64,000 nucleotides of DNA. Source: an uncultured Psychromonas sp. Its GTDB lineage: Bacteria; Pseudomonadota; Gammaproteobacteria; Enterobacterales; Psychromonadaceae. Below the pieces are notes generated by a model, which saw only the letters and a program-made list of their open reading frames with translations, searched no databases and was not told the origin of the DNA. This document shows positions 29,208 to 37,747 of the stretch, piece after piece. Within the stretch, counting starts at the first letter, position 1, and each line of letters opens with the position of its first letter. The position numbers and the translations under genes are program-made. Where the stretch lies: the NCBI RefSeq assembly GCF_947489755.1, contig NZ_CANLFB010000006.1, positions 62,001 through 126,000 on the forward strand, given 5' to 3'.

Positions 29208-31289
29208 TTATGATTCATCTTCTTTAGAAAAAAGCGCATCAATAAATTCTTTAGCATTAAACTCTCTTAAGTCATCAATGCCTTCACCCACGCCGATATA
29301 ACGAATTGGGAGTTTGAATTGATCGGCGATAGAAAAAATAATACCGCCTTTTGCTGTGCCGTCTAACTTAGTAAACGTGACACCAGTTAACCCCACAGCC
29401 TCATTAAATAACTTAACCTGACTAATAGCATTTTGACCCGTGCCCGCATCAATCGTTAACATTATTTCATGTGGTGCAGTTTCATCTTTTTTACGCATAA
29501 TGCGCACAACTTTTGCAAGCTCGCCCATCAAATGTTCTTTATTTTGTAAACGCCCTGCGGTATCTGCAATCAATACATCAGCGCCACGAGCTTGAGCTGC
29601 ATCCATTGCATCAAATAATACTGATGCACTGTCTGCACCTGTTTGCTGAGCAATGACAGGGATATTATTACGGTCTCCCCAGACTTGTAGCTGCTCAACA
29701 GCAGCAGCGCGGAATGTGTCACCCGCAGCAAGCATCACTGATTTCCCTTCGTTTTGGTATTTTTTAGCGAGCTTACCAATAGTGGTCGTTTTACCTACAC
29801 CATTAACCCCTACCATTAAGATAACGTAAGGTTTCTTTGTTTCGTCGATAACTAAAGGTTGTTCAACTTTGTCTAAGATCTCAGAAAGGTCTTTTTTCAA
29901 TAATTCATAAAGTACTTCTGCGTCTTTTAATTGTTTTCTATCAGCATGGTCCGTTAAGTTTTGAATAATACGTAATGTTGTTTCAACACCAATATCAGCA
30001 ACAATTAACTGCTCTTCTAACTCTTCAAATAAATCATCATCGATTTTTTTACCTTTAAATAAAGATAATAAGCCACTACCGATGCTGAGACGTGTTCTTT
30101 TTAGACTATTGGCAAAACGAGCGAAGAATCCCAGTTTTTTAGTTTCATCAGTTTCTTCAGACTCTGTTGATTTTTCAGGCTCTTCGACAACTGTCGATGT
30201 CAATTCAACTTCAGCGTCAACTTCTTCGTTAAGCTCTTGCTCTACTTGTTGGCGTGCAACTTCAGCATTTCGTTGTGCTTCTTGATAAGCAGCTCGTGCT
30301 TTAGCGGCTTGCTCTTGGGCTTCAAGTTCAGCTTGTTGACGTGCTAACAAATCTGCTTGTTGTTGCGCTTCTTCCGCAGCTGCTTTTTCTTGCGCTGCAA
30401 GTTCTGCTTGTTCTTTTGCTAATAAGGCTGCAACTTGTTTAGCCTCTTCAGCGGCTTGCTCTTGGGCAGCTAACTCTGCTTGTTCCCGAGCGAATATTTC
30501 AGCTTGTTGTTGTGCTTTTTCAGCAGCTGCCCTTTCTCGCGCTGCTATTTCAGCTTGCTCTCGAGCTTCTAATTCAGCTTGTTGTTGAGCTTCTTCCGCA
30601 GCTACTTTTTCTTGGGCGGCAAGTTCTGCTTGTTCTTTTGCTAATAAAGCTGCAACTTGTTTAGCTTCTTCAGCGGCTTGCTCTTGATCAGCTAACTCAG
30701 CTTGCTCCCGTGCGAATATCTCTGCTTGCTTTTGTGCTTCTTCAGCAGCAGCCTTTTCTTGCGCCGCTATTTCAGCCTGCTCTCTGGCTTCTAATTCAGC
30801 TTGTTGTTGGGCTTCTTCGATAGCCGCTTTCTCTGCTTGCTGACGCGCTAACAACTCAGCTTGTTGTTGGGCTTCTTCGTCAGCCGCTTTCTCTGCTTGC
30901 TGACGCGCTAACAGTTCAGCTTGTTGTTGGGCTTCTTCGATAGCCGCTTTCTCTGCTTGCTGACGCGCTAACAACTCAGCTTGTTGTTGGGCTTCTTCGT
31001 CAGCCGCTTTCTCTGCTTGCTGACGCGCTAACAGTTCAGCTTGTTGTTGGGCTTCTTCGATAGCCGCTTTCTCTGCTTGCTCACGCGCTAACAACTCAGC
31101 TTGTTGTTGGGCTTCTTCGGCAGCGGCTTTCTCTGCTTGCTGACGCGCTAACAGTTCAGCTTGTTGTTGGGCTTCTTCCGCTGCTGCTTTTTCTGCCTGC
31201 TCACGAACTAATAATTCAGCTTTTTCTTGCTCTGTTTCCTTCGCTGGCTTTTTAGAAAACCATGAAAACAATCCTTTCTTCTTAGACAT
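29208..31289 (-). CDS. ftsY: Signal recognition particle receptor with expanded repeat N-domain
   Basis: A 693-residue FtsY, far longer than E. coli FtsY (497). The C-terminal NG GTPase (about 390-693) is intact: G1 VGVNGVGKTTTIGKLA, G2 DTFRAAAVEQL, G3 IADTAGR, G4 TKLDGTAKGG. It docks SRP-ribosome complexes at the membrane. The first 350 residues are almost wholly copies of a 20-residue Ala/Glu/Gln motif, for example EEAQQQAELLARQQAEKAA, expected to form one long charged alpha-helix or coiled coil. The N-terminus retains KKKGLFSWFSKK, the usual membrane-targeting amphipathic start. First gene of ftsYEX, divergent from rsmD. Confidence 0.96.
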   Translation of the reverse strand: MSKKKGLFSWFSKKPAKETEQEKAELLVREQAEKAAAEEAQQQAELLARQQAEKAAAEEAQQQAELLAREQAEKAAIEEAQQQAELLARQQAEKAADEEAQQQAELLARQQAEKAAIEEAQQQAELLARQQAEKAADEEAQQQAELLARQQAEKAAIEEAQQQAELEAREQAEIAAQEKAAAEEAQKQAEIFAREQAELADQEQAAEEAKQVAALLAKEQAELAAQEKVAAEEAQQQAELEAREQAEIAARERAAAEKAQQQAEIFAREQAELAAQEQAAEEAKQVAALLAKEQAELAAQEKAAAEEAQQQADLLARQQAELEAQEQAAKARAAYQEAQRNAEVARQQVEQELNEEVDAEVELTSTVVEEPEKSTESEETDETKKLGFFARFANSLKRTRLSIGSGLLSLFKGKKIDDDLFEELEEQLIVADIGVETTLRIIQNLTDHADRKQLKDAEVLYELLKKDLSEILDKVEQPLVIDETKKPYVILMVGVNGVGKTTTIGKLAKKYQNEGKSVMLAAGDTFRAAAVEQLQVWGDRNNIPVIAQQTGADSASVLFDAMDAAQARGADVLIADTAGRLQNKEHLMGELAKVVRIMRKKDETAPHEIMLTIDAGTGQNAISQVKLFNEAVGLTGVTFTKLDGTAKGGIIFSIADQFKLPIRYIGVGEGIDDLREFNAKEFIDALFSKEDES
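30260..31240 (-). repeat. 60-bp tandem repeats in the ftsY coding region
   Basis: Between about 30830 and 31200 the sequence repeats every 60 bases with few changes, and a 120-base higher-order pattern alternates ATAGCC and GTCAGCC variants. Older, diverged copies reach about 30260. All copies stay in frame and encode a 20-residue helical unit. Confidence 0.93.
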
Positions 31290-31386
31290 TAATTAAAAAC
31301 CTTACTAACAACCTGTTTACCCTGCTAAAATAGCAAGTGTATTGAACTGCTATATTAACACTATTGCTTGCCGGACTAAAAATAAT

Positions 31387-31992
31387 ATGCGTAAAAATCA
31401 ACGTGTTTCACCCAAAGAAAAAAGTAGAAAGCCAACTAGTGACGGATTTATCCGATTAATCTCTGGTCAATGGCGAGGAAAAAAGTTACCAGTCAAAGAT
31501 AAACAAGGTTTACGTCCAACAACAGATCGTACCAAAGAGACACTTTTTAATTGGTTAATGCATGATATTCGTGATGCAAACTGCTTAGATTGTTTTAGTG
31601 GTAGTGGCAGCTTAGGCTTCGAAGCATTATCTCGTTACAGCAAATGTTGCACTTTTTTAGAACTTGATAAGCAAGTCGCGAATCAATTACAAAGCAATAT
31701 AGATGCGCTTAAAGTAGACAACGCGCAAGTTATTCAAGGTGACTCTCTAAAGTATTTAACACAGCCTGCTACTAAACAATACAATGTGGTGTTCGTTGAC
31801 CCACCATTTAATTTAGGCTTAGCACAACCTTGTATTGAACAATTAGAATCTCAAGGCCATTTAGCCGAAAATTGTCTGGTTTATGTCGAAGTTGAAAATA
31901 CATTAACCACGTTAACAACACCTGATAATTGGGAATTGTTAAAAGAAAAAACATCCGGTCAAGTTCGCTACCTATTATTTAGCAGAGGTTAA
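31387..31992 (+). CDS. rsmD: 16S rRNA (guanine(966)-N2)-methyltransferase
   Basis: A 201-residue SAM-dependent enzyme acting on the small-subunit rRNA. SAM motif I is CLDCFSGSGSLGFEAL, and the catalytic motif IV is VVFVDPPFNLG. The N-terminal IRLISGQWRGKKLPV and LRPTTDRTKETLFNWL are RsmD signatures. The frame extends to a TTG at 31342, but the ATG at 31387 matches E. coli length (198). It is divergent from ftsY, as in enterics. Confidence 0.94.
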   Translation: MRKNQRVSPKEKSRKPTSDGFIRLISGQWRGKKLPVKDKQGLRPTTDRTKETLFNWLMHDIRDANCLDCFSGSGSLGFEALSRYSKCCTFLELDKQVANQLQSNIDALKVDNAQVIQGDSLKYLTQPATKQYNVVFVDPPFNLGLAQPCIEQLESQGHLAENCLVYVEVENTLTTLTTPDNWELLKEKTSGQVRYLLFSRG

Positions 31993-31994
31993 TT

Positions 31995-32258
31995 ATGAAG
32001 TACTTTATTCCCTTTGCTAAAGCGTTAATGATCATTATTTGGGGATTATTAATTGCTAACTTATTTTTTCCTTTCCCTGGTAAAGCCGCCCTCGCCTTTT
32101 ACTTTTTACTCGCTTTTGTAGTGGCCATGCATGCCATTCAGTTATTAGTTATTTACGGAGCATTTGCTGAGAAACTAAAATTAACTAAAAAAGAGGGATT
32201 CGCTATATTCTTTTTTGGTGTATTTAAAATGTGGCAGTTAAAAGACCGATTAAATTAG
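31995..32258 (+). CDS. yhhL: DUF1145 inner-membrane protein (YhhL-like)
   Basis: An 87-residue protein with two or three hydrophobic helices (about 8-26, 33-55, 66-78). It begins 2 bases after rsmD ends, the same arrangement as rsmD-yhhL in E. coli. The segment FFGVFKMWQLKDR at the C-terminus is typical of the family. Function is unknown. Confidence 0.85.
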   Translation: MKYFIPFAKALMIIIWGLLIANLFFPFPGKAALAFYFLLAFVVAMHAIQLLVIYGAFAEKLKLTKKEGFAIFFFGVFKMWQLKDRLN

Positions 32259-32297
32259 TTAAAAGTGATACTTACTTTAGGGTAAGACTTTAAAACT

Positions 32298-32331
32298 AAA
32301 AAGGGTGAACATGTAAATGTTCACCCTTTTT
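32298..32331 (+). terminator. Rho-independent terminator of rsmD-yhhL
   Basis: A 15-bp perfect stem (32298-32312 and 32317-32331) with a GTAA tetraloop, A5 before and T6 after. It is 40 bases past yhhL. Confidence 0.93.
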
Positions 32332-32378
32332 TAATGAAGTAGGTTGAAGCGATAGAGTTAACGTACTTAAAACTGACT

Positions 32379-32640
32379 AAATCCACTCAGCTATTTTAAC
32401 TTATTAAACCTACCCGTTTGTTTTAACTGATTAAACCATTCTGTTATTTTAGCTTATTAGCTCACTCAGTTATTGTTAACCTTACTAAGCCGATTAAGCT
32501 ATTGTTAACCTTATTGAGCCCACTCAGCTATTTTAACTCTATGAGTCCACTCAGCTGTTTTAACTTTATTGAGCCCACTCAGCTATTGTTAATTTTATTG
32601 AGCCCACTCAGCAGTTTATAACTTATTGAGCCCACTCAAT
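32379..32640. repeat. Decaying ~28-bp tandem array seeded by the kdsD 3' end
   Basis: Units related to GAGCCCACTCAGCTATTTTAAC begin at about 32379, 32406, 32433, 32458, 32487, 32516, 32543, 32571 and 32600. The final one, at 32628, overlaps the last codons of kdsD. Spacing is 25-29 bases. Units closest to the gene are the best conserved, and the farthest are badly degraded. On the kdsD strand each unit repeats TGAGTGGGCTCAATAA, the codons for Glu-Trp-Ala-Gln plus the stop. The array fills the 3' untranslated region. Confidence 0.88.
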
Positions 32641-33582
32641 AATGCCATCTACTTTTTTACCATCTTCACTCACAACTAACCATTTAATGTGTTTTTCACG
32701 CATTAACTCTTCTGCTTCAGTTAAACGCGCAGATGCTGAGATTAATCGAGGTGTTGAGTTCATTAAGTGTGATGCTTGGCTATCAACAATACTTTCACCC
32801 GCGATTAAGAATCGACGAACATCGCCATCGGTAATAACACCTTGTAGGTTATCGCCATCTAGCACTAATGCTAATCCGGTACGTGTTTCAGTCATCACCA
32901 TCAATACGTCGGTTACTGATGTATCAGCAGAAACGATGGGTAAATTATCACTACGCATCTCATCACGCACAAATGTTAATAAGCGCTTACCTAAGCTACC
33001 TCCTGGATGAAAACGAGCAAAGTCCATTGGACTAAAGTCTTTCTCTAAGGTTAAGGTATTGGCTAAAGCATCACCAATCACTAAAGTCAGTGTAGTTGAT
33101 GTACTCGGAGCTAAATTATTTGGACACGTTTCTTTTTCGACGCTTGCATCTAATACAACATCAGAATGTTTAGCTAATGTAGAGGTTTTACCACCGGTAA
33201 TCGAAATGATTTTATTACCGAAGTGTTGTAGTGAAGGAATGATTTTCAATAGTTCATCCGTTTCACCGCTGTATGAGATCAGTAATAATACGTCATCTTT
33301 GGTCACCATACCTAAGTCACCGTGAAATGCTTCACCTGGATGCATAAAGAATGAGGGTGTACCAACAGAGGCAAGTGTAGCTGCGATCTTAGTACCGATA
33401 TGCCCTGATTTCCCCATACCACAAACGATCACTCGTCCTTCGCAGTTTTTCATTAATGATAAAGCTTGTAAGTAAGGTTCTCCGACTAATTTACTGTGTG
33501 CGCTAATCGCTGCACTTTGCACTTCAAATACGGTTTGAACTTCTTTTAATAATTGAGACTCAGGTAATGAAAAACGAGACAT
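32623..33582 (-). CDS. kdsD: D-arabinose-5-phosphate isomerase
   Basis: A 319-residue enzyme converting ribulose-5-phosphate to arabinose-5-phosphate for Kdo and lipopolysaccharide synthesis. The SIS domain (about 35-170) contains VIVCGMGKSGHIGTKIAATL and MHPGEAFHGDLGM. Two CBS domains follow (about 200-315). The frame is open to 33669, but that extension would translate the tRNA gene. The ATG at 33582 has AAGGACG upstream and gives the length of KdsD/GutQ. KdsD is preferred over GutQ because no glucitol genes are nearby. It follows the tRNA by 42 bases and may be on the same transcript. Confidence 0.9.
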   Translation of the reverse strand: MSRFSLPESQLLKEVQTVFEVQSAAISAHSKLVGEPYLQALSLMKNCEGRVIVCGMGKSGHIGTKIAATLASVGTPSFFMHPGEAFHGDLGMVTKDDVLLLISYSGETDELLKIIPSLQHFGNKIISITGGKTSTLAKHSDVVLDASVEKETCPNNLAPSTSTTLTLVIGDALANTLTLEKDFSPMDFARFHPGGSLGKRLLTFVRDEMRSDNLPIVSADTSVTDVLMVMTETRTGLALVLDGDNLQGVITDGDVRRFLIAGESIVDSQASHLMNSTPRLISASARLTEAEELMREKHIKWLVVSEDGKKVDGIIEWAQ

Positions 33583-33624
33583 GAAACGTCCTTTATATAA
33601 GAGGAAAGGTAATAAAAGAGGAAT

Positions 33625-33701
33625 TGGTCGGTATGAGAAGATTCGAACTTCTGACCCCTGACACCCCATGACAGTGCGCTACCAAGCTGCGCTACATACC
33701 G
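33625..33701 (-). tRNA. tRNA-Pro (anticodon GGG)
   Basis: A 77-base cloverleaf on the minus strand. The acceptor arms are CGGTATG and CATACCG, followed by ACCA with CCA encoded at 33625-33627. The D-arm has AGCTTGGTAGCGC, the anticodon loop ATGGGGT gives GGG, and the T-arm contains GTTCGAATC. It is close to E. coli proL. No gene was inserted at its 3' end. Confidence 0.95.
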
Positions 33702-33710
33702 ATGGCCATA

Positions 33711-33738
33711 ATTTTAATTATTTACCATCAAGTTGCAA
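33711..33738 (-). promoter_or_regulatory. Candidate promoter of tRNA-Pro and kdsD
   Basis: On the minus strand TTGCAA (33733-33738) and TAAAAT (33711-33716) are 16 bases apart. The predicted start lies only a few bases before the tRNA 5' end, with a G/C-rich discriminator typical of stable-RNA promoters. Confidence 0.5.
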
Positions 33739-33814
33739 CAAAAAAGTCGTGGATTATTTTAACTATAAATCAAAATGATAATGCGAGATAAAACAAACCA
33801 TTCTTTTTTGGTTA

Positions 33815-33846
33815 AAAAAATACCCGCCAATAAGCAGGTATTTTTT
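33815..33846 (-). terminator. Rho-independent terminator of fabV
   Basis: Arms AAAAAATACC (33815-33824) and GGTATTTTTT (33837-33846) flank a 12-base loop. The minus-strand T-run lies 30-60 bases after the fabV stop. Confidence 0.85.
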
Positions 33847-33872
33847 AATAATTATCTACAACTTAATGCCGT

Positions 33873-35069
33873 TTATAGACAGTCAAACTCAACTAAAGTT
33901 TCAACTTCAGCATCATAGTCAACACCATCGATACCAAAACCAAATAATTGTAAAAACTCATCTTTGTAATCTTGGTAGTCTGTTAATTCAAACAGATTTT
34001 CAGTAGTAATTTGTGGCCATAAGTCTGTACAAGCTTGTTGTACTTCATCACGCAATTCCCAATCATCAAGACGTAAACGACGTGCTTCATCTGTTGTAGG
34101 GGCAGAACCATCCGCTTTGAATAATTGTGTCGTAAACAGACGGTGAATCTGTTCCATACAACCTTCATGTAAGCCTTTTTCTTTCATGATTCTAAATACC
34201 ATTGAAAGGTATAAAGGCATGACTGGAATAGCAGAACTTGCTTGTGTTACAACACTTTTTTGTACTGAAACATAAGCTTCGCCACCTAAAGGTGTTAATT
34301 GAGCTTGAATAGCAGTAGAAGCACGATCTAAATCTAATTTTGCTTTACCTAATGCGCCATTCCAGTAGATAGGCCATGTTAATTCAGTGCCGATGTAAGA
34401 GTAAGCAACAGTTTTAACACCTTCTGCTAATACACCAGCATCTGCTAGTGCGTTCATCCAAAGTTCCCAATCTTGTCCGCCCATTACCGTGACAGTATTT
34501 GCAACTTCTTCTTCTGTTGCAGGCTCGACTGATGCTTCAATGATCACATCTTTGTTAGTATCGATAGCAGTTGAAGTGTAAGTTTCACCAATTGGTTTTA
34601 GACTTGAACGAATCACTTCACCTGTATCAGGTAATTTACGCACAGGCGCTGCAACTGAATAGATAATTGCGTCAATTTGTCCTAAGTCAGCTTTGATTGT
34701 ATCGATAACAAGCTGCTTTGTTTCATTAGAGAATGCATCGCCATTAACGCTTTTAGCGTATAGGCCATCTTCTTTCGCTTGCTTTTCAAATGCGGCACTA
34801 TTGTACCAACCAGCAGAACCTGGTTTACGATCAGTCGCAGGTTTTTCGAAGAAAACACCGATAGTTGATGCATCACTTCCGTATGCAGCAGCAATACGAG
34901 ATGACATGCCGTAACCTGCAGAAGAACCAATCACTAATACACGTTTAGGGCCTTTTTCAATTTTGCCTTGTTTTTTAGTGTATTCAATTTGTGCTTGAAT
35001 GTTTTTTTCACAACCCGTTGGGTGTGTAGTTGTACAAATAAAGCCACGAATCTTTGGTTTAATGATCAT
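33873..35069 (-). CDS. fabV: Trans-2-enoyl-ACP/CoA reductase, FabV type
   Basis: A 398-residue NADH-dependent enoyl reductase that completes each round of fatty-acid elongation. The N-terminus [19 protein letters not shown], the cofactor loop [17 protein letters not shown] and the [20 protein letters not shown] segment (catalytic Tyr-x8-Lys) are diagnostic of FabV. Its length (398) matches Vibrio FabV. FabV is triclosan-resistant in studied members (family knowledge). It is monocistronic. A TTTATTAA/TTAATAAA inverted repeat lies about 40-60 bases upstream of the start and could be an operator. Confidence 0.95.
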   Translation of the reverse strand: MIIKPKIRGFICTTTHPTGCEKNIQAQIEYTKKQGKIEKGPKRVLVIGSSAGYGMSSRIAAAYGSDASTIGVFFEKPATDRKPGSAGWYNSAAFEKQAKEDGLYAKSVNGDAFSNETKQLVIDTIKADLGQIDAIIYSVAAPVRKLPDTGEVIRSSLKPIGETYTSTAIDTNKDVIIEASVEPATEEEVANTVTVMGGQDWELWMNALADAGVLAEGVKTVAYSYIGTELTWPIYWNGALGKAKLDLDRASTAIQAQLTPLGGEAYVSVQKSVVTQASSAIPVMPLYLSMVFRIMKEKGLHEGCMEQIHRLFTTQLFKADGSAPTTDEARRLRLDDWELRDEVQQACTDLWPQITTENLFELTDYQDYKDEFLQLFGFGIDGVDYDAEVETLVEFDCL

Positions 35070-35243
35070 ATTATTTCGCTCTTATGGTATTTGAAACCTT
35101 CAATCTGGATACAATTTATTAAAAGCTTTATTAATAAAGTATCGTTTCAATCAAAGGCGTAAGTAAAATTATCGCTAATATACCTGTTCTCAGGGCAAAT
35201 GCCAAAAAACAACAAGTATCGTTAAAAATTTATCAGTATTAAT

Positions 35244-36464
35244 TTATTCAACCGATGCCATTGGCAAACATAAATGAGGTTTATTACCGCCTAACCCCAT
35301 TGCCTGTTTAATAAATTGTTTTTTTAATGGGCTAATATTATCCGCCATTAACAGTGCAACATCTCTTAATACTTTTTGCACAGGGTTTACGCCATTAAAT
35401 AGTTGCTTTAACAACTCCATCGACGCGATCATCTCTGTTGCTTCTGTTTTACGCCAGCGCTCAAAGTGACGTAAATTATTGTACAGGCCGATATCGTTAC
35501 CTAATGATGCATTTTGTAATATTTCTTGCCCTAAACACGCAGCATCCAATAAACCTAAGTTAACTCCTTGTCCCGCTAACGGATGAATCGTATGGGCTGC
35601 ATCGCCAATTAACGCAACGCGATGTTTAGCAAAGTCTCTTGCATAACGCATACTTAAAGGAATACTTTTACGTTCACCTTGCACTTCACATAACCCTAAA
35701 CGATTATCAAAAGCGCGAGTTAGTTGTTGATTAAATGCTTGGTCGTCCAGGGCTAATAACATCTCTGCTTGCATTGGCGGTAAAGACCACACAATTGAAC
35801 AGATATTTTCATCGTATAAAGGCAAAAATGCCAGAGGCCCTTGCCCTGTAAATATTTGGCGTGCACAAGCTTGGTGTGGCTCGACTGTTTTTACTGTTGC
35901 TACAATCGCATTATGTTGATAATCCCATTGCGTTAATGGAATATTAAGTTGCTGCCTCACCCATGAATTAGCACCATCAGCTGCTACGACTAATTTTGAC
36001 GTTAATTGTTTACCACTACTCAAGGTTAACCAAGCTTCACCATCACCAATAGCCATATTTTGTAACGAGTCAGGGCAAAAGAAAGTGACATTTTCTTGTT
36101 GCTTTACACCGTTTAAGAGTGCTTGTTGCAGATTTTTATTTTCTACGATGTAACCTAAATCTTGTTGATTCACTTGTTCGGCAGCAAAATCTATTTTGCC
36201 AAAACTGTCTTTTTCCCATACTTGCATGGTGTGGTAAGGCGTAATGCGCTGTGCTTTCAATAATGGCCAAATGCCTAAATTATCAAGCATAGTTTTACTA
36301 GCGAAACTCACTGCACTGACTCGGCTTTCAGGTGTTGCTGATAAGTCAGTCGTTTCATTAGCCTCAATAATCGCGATCGACAAATGACTGTTAGCTAATG
36401 ATTTAGCCAAGGTTAACCCAACCATTCCGCCACCGACTATGGTCACGTCATAAGACTGCATCAT
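35244..36464 (-). CDS. ubiI: Ubiquinone biosynthesis FAD monooxygenase, UbiI (VisC) position
   Basis: A 406-residue UbiH/UbiF/UbiI-family hydroxylase. FAD-binding Rossmann motif VTIVGGGMVGLTLAKSL is at residues 6-22, the family DG motif is VVAADGANSWVRQQL near 158, and GDAAHTIHPLAGQGVNLGLLDA lies near 285. It hydroxylates the quinone ring during ubiquinone synthesis. Its place after ubiH, with a 4-base ATGA overlap, matches E. coli ubiI (C5 hydroxylase). The ring position is inferred from synteny only. Confidence 0.88.
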   Translation of the reverse strand: MMQSYDVTIVGGGMVGLTLAKSLANSHLSIAIIEANETTDLSATPESRVSAVSFASKTMLDNLGIWPLLKAQRITPYHTMQVWEKDSFGKIDFAAEQVNQQDLGYIVENKNLQQALLNGVKQQENVTFFCPDSLQNMAIGDGEAWLTLSSGKQLTSKLVVAADGANSWVRQQLNIPLTQWDYQHNAIVATVKTVEPHQACARQIFTGQGPLAFLPLYDENICSIVWSLPPMQAEMLLALDDQAFNQQLTRAFDNRLGLCEVQGERKSIPLSMRYARDFAKHRVALIGDAAHTIHPLAGQGVNLGLLDAACLGQEILQNASLGNDIGLYNNLRHFERWRKTEATEMIASMELLKQLFNGVNPVQKVLRDVALLMADNISPLKKQFIKQAMGLGGNKPHLCLPMASVE

Positions 36465-37747
36465 GATAAACTCTCTCTTTTAAACAAATCAAACTGACCT
36501 TTTGCTTGCTCGATAATAGGCTGAGATAAAAACGGAAAAAGGCTCATTGCCTGAAGACCAATATTGCGAGGAATACTTAATACAGGATATTGATTACTGA
36601 ACACGCGTACTAAACTATCGGTCATTAAAATAGTACGATGATGATCTTTTGCTCGGCATTGCCAATAATGATTTAGCATTGAAAATGAGCCAATCTGTTC
36701 AACATCAGATTCTACAATGACTTTTGCCAATACAAACAAATCTCTTAAGCCTAAATTAAATCCCTGTCCTGCCACAGGATGTAGACTATGTGCAGCATTA
36801 CCAATACACACAACACGATGTGCGATTGGCTTTGTCGTTTTTAATAAGCTTAAAGGATAAATATCACGCTTACCGGCTACTTCAAATAAACCACATCGGT
36901 AACCAAAGGTTTTCTGTAGTTCAGCTAAAAACAGTGAATCAGGTAAGTCAGCGATCGATTCAGCTTGGTCACCTTCAACGCAGTAAACTAAAGAATAACG
37001 ATTTTTTGTTAGCGGTAATAAAGCAATGGGGCCACTTTTAGTAAAACGTTCATAGGCAACACTGTGATGAGGTTGAGAACAACTCACATTACAAATGATT
37101 GCACTACGTTGATAAGCAACATTCGTACTACTGATATTAGCGAGTTCTCTCACTTGGCTATGACTACCATCAGCACCAACACACAACTTCGCGTCGATAG
37201 ATTGGCCATTACTTAATTCACAAGTAACCGAGTTCAGCGTTTGTTGTATATTATCTAGCTTCACCTGATATAACGTAGTTAAAGATGAAAATGTTGCTAA
37301 CGCATTCGATAAAACTTTTCCGACATGTCGCAACTCAACCACATAACCAAACGCGGTGTTTTTATTGTCAGGCGTTAATTCAACAGCCCCAAAATAACCT
37401 TTATCAGAAACTTGAATTTGCTCAATCGCTTGTGCATTCACTTTGATATCAGACCACAACGACAAGCCATCTAAAATATCTACTGTCCCCGCATTAAGGG
37501 CAATAGAACGTCCATCAAAACTTGGATTGCTATTCTCTGGTTGAGTTTGCTTAGCTATTGTGGGCGCCGAATGGTCGCCTCTTTGTGCATTTTCATCAAG
37601 CAATAACACCTTAAGCTGTGAGTTTTGCTTTAATAACGACAATGCCAATAAAGAGCCAGACATACCAGCACCAACAATCACTACATCATATAATGCAGTG
37701 TTTGCGGTAATTTTTGATGTTGTTTCTATATGAGTTTGATTAGCCAT
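36461..37747 (-). CDS. ubiH: 2-octaprenyl-6-methoxyphenol hydroxylase
   Basis: A 428-residue flavoprotein monooxygenase. FAD motif VVIVGAGMSGSLLALSLL is near residue 22, the DG motif LCVGADGSHSQVREL near 188, and GNAAHSLHPVAGQGFNLGLRDL near 315. Position directly after pepP identifies it as ubiH (C1 hydroxylation) rather than ubiI or ubiF. It overlaps pepP by 8 bases and ubiI by 4. It carries an insertion around residues 45-70 (dissimilar to relatives) before the arginine-containing GRSIALNAGT segment. Confidence 0.9.
   Translation of the reverse strand: MANQTHIETTSKITANTALYDVVIVGAGMSGSLLALSLLKQNSQLKVLLLDENAQRGDHSAPTIAKQTQPENSNPSFDGRSIALNAGTVDILDGLSLWSDIKVNAQAIEQIQVSDKGYFGAVELTPDNKNTAFGYVVELRHVGKVLSNALATFSSLTTLYQVKLDNIQQTLNSVTCELSNGQSIDAKLCVGADGSHSQVRELANISSTNVAYQRSAIICNVSCSQPHHSVAYERFTKSGPIALLPLTKNRYSLVYCVEGDQAESIADLPDSLFLAELQKTFGYRCGLFEVAGKRDIYPLSLLKTTKPIAHRVVCIGNAAHSLHPVAGQGFNLGLRDLFVLAKVIVESDVEQIGSFSMLNHYWQCRAKDHHRTILMTDSLVRVFSNQYPVLSIPRNIGLQAMSLFPFLSQPIIEQAKGQFDLFKRESLS

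Noticed and set aside
32379-32640. CRISPR-like array of ~28-bp repeats
   Set aside because: The units are contiguous and decaying, with no spacers, and derive from the kdsD end.
33583-33669. N-terminal extension of KdsD
   Set aside because: It runs through the tRNA-Pro gene; the ATG at 33582 has AAGGACG upstream.
33625-33701. tRNA-Pro as an integration site for a genomic island
   Set aside because: No integrase, no duplicated tRNA 3' end and only housekeeping genes on both sides.
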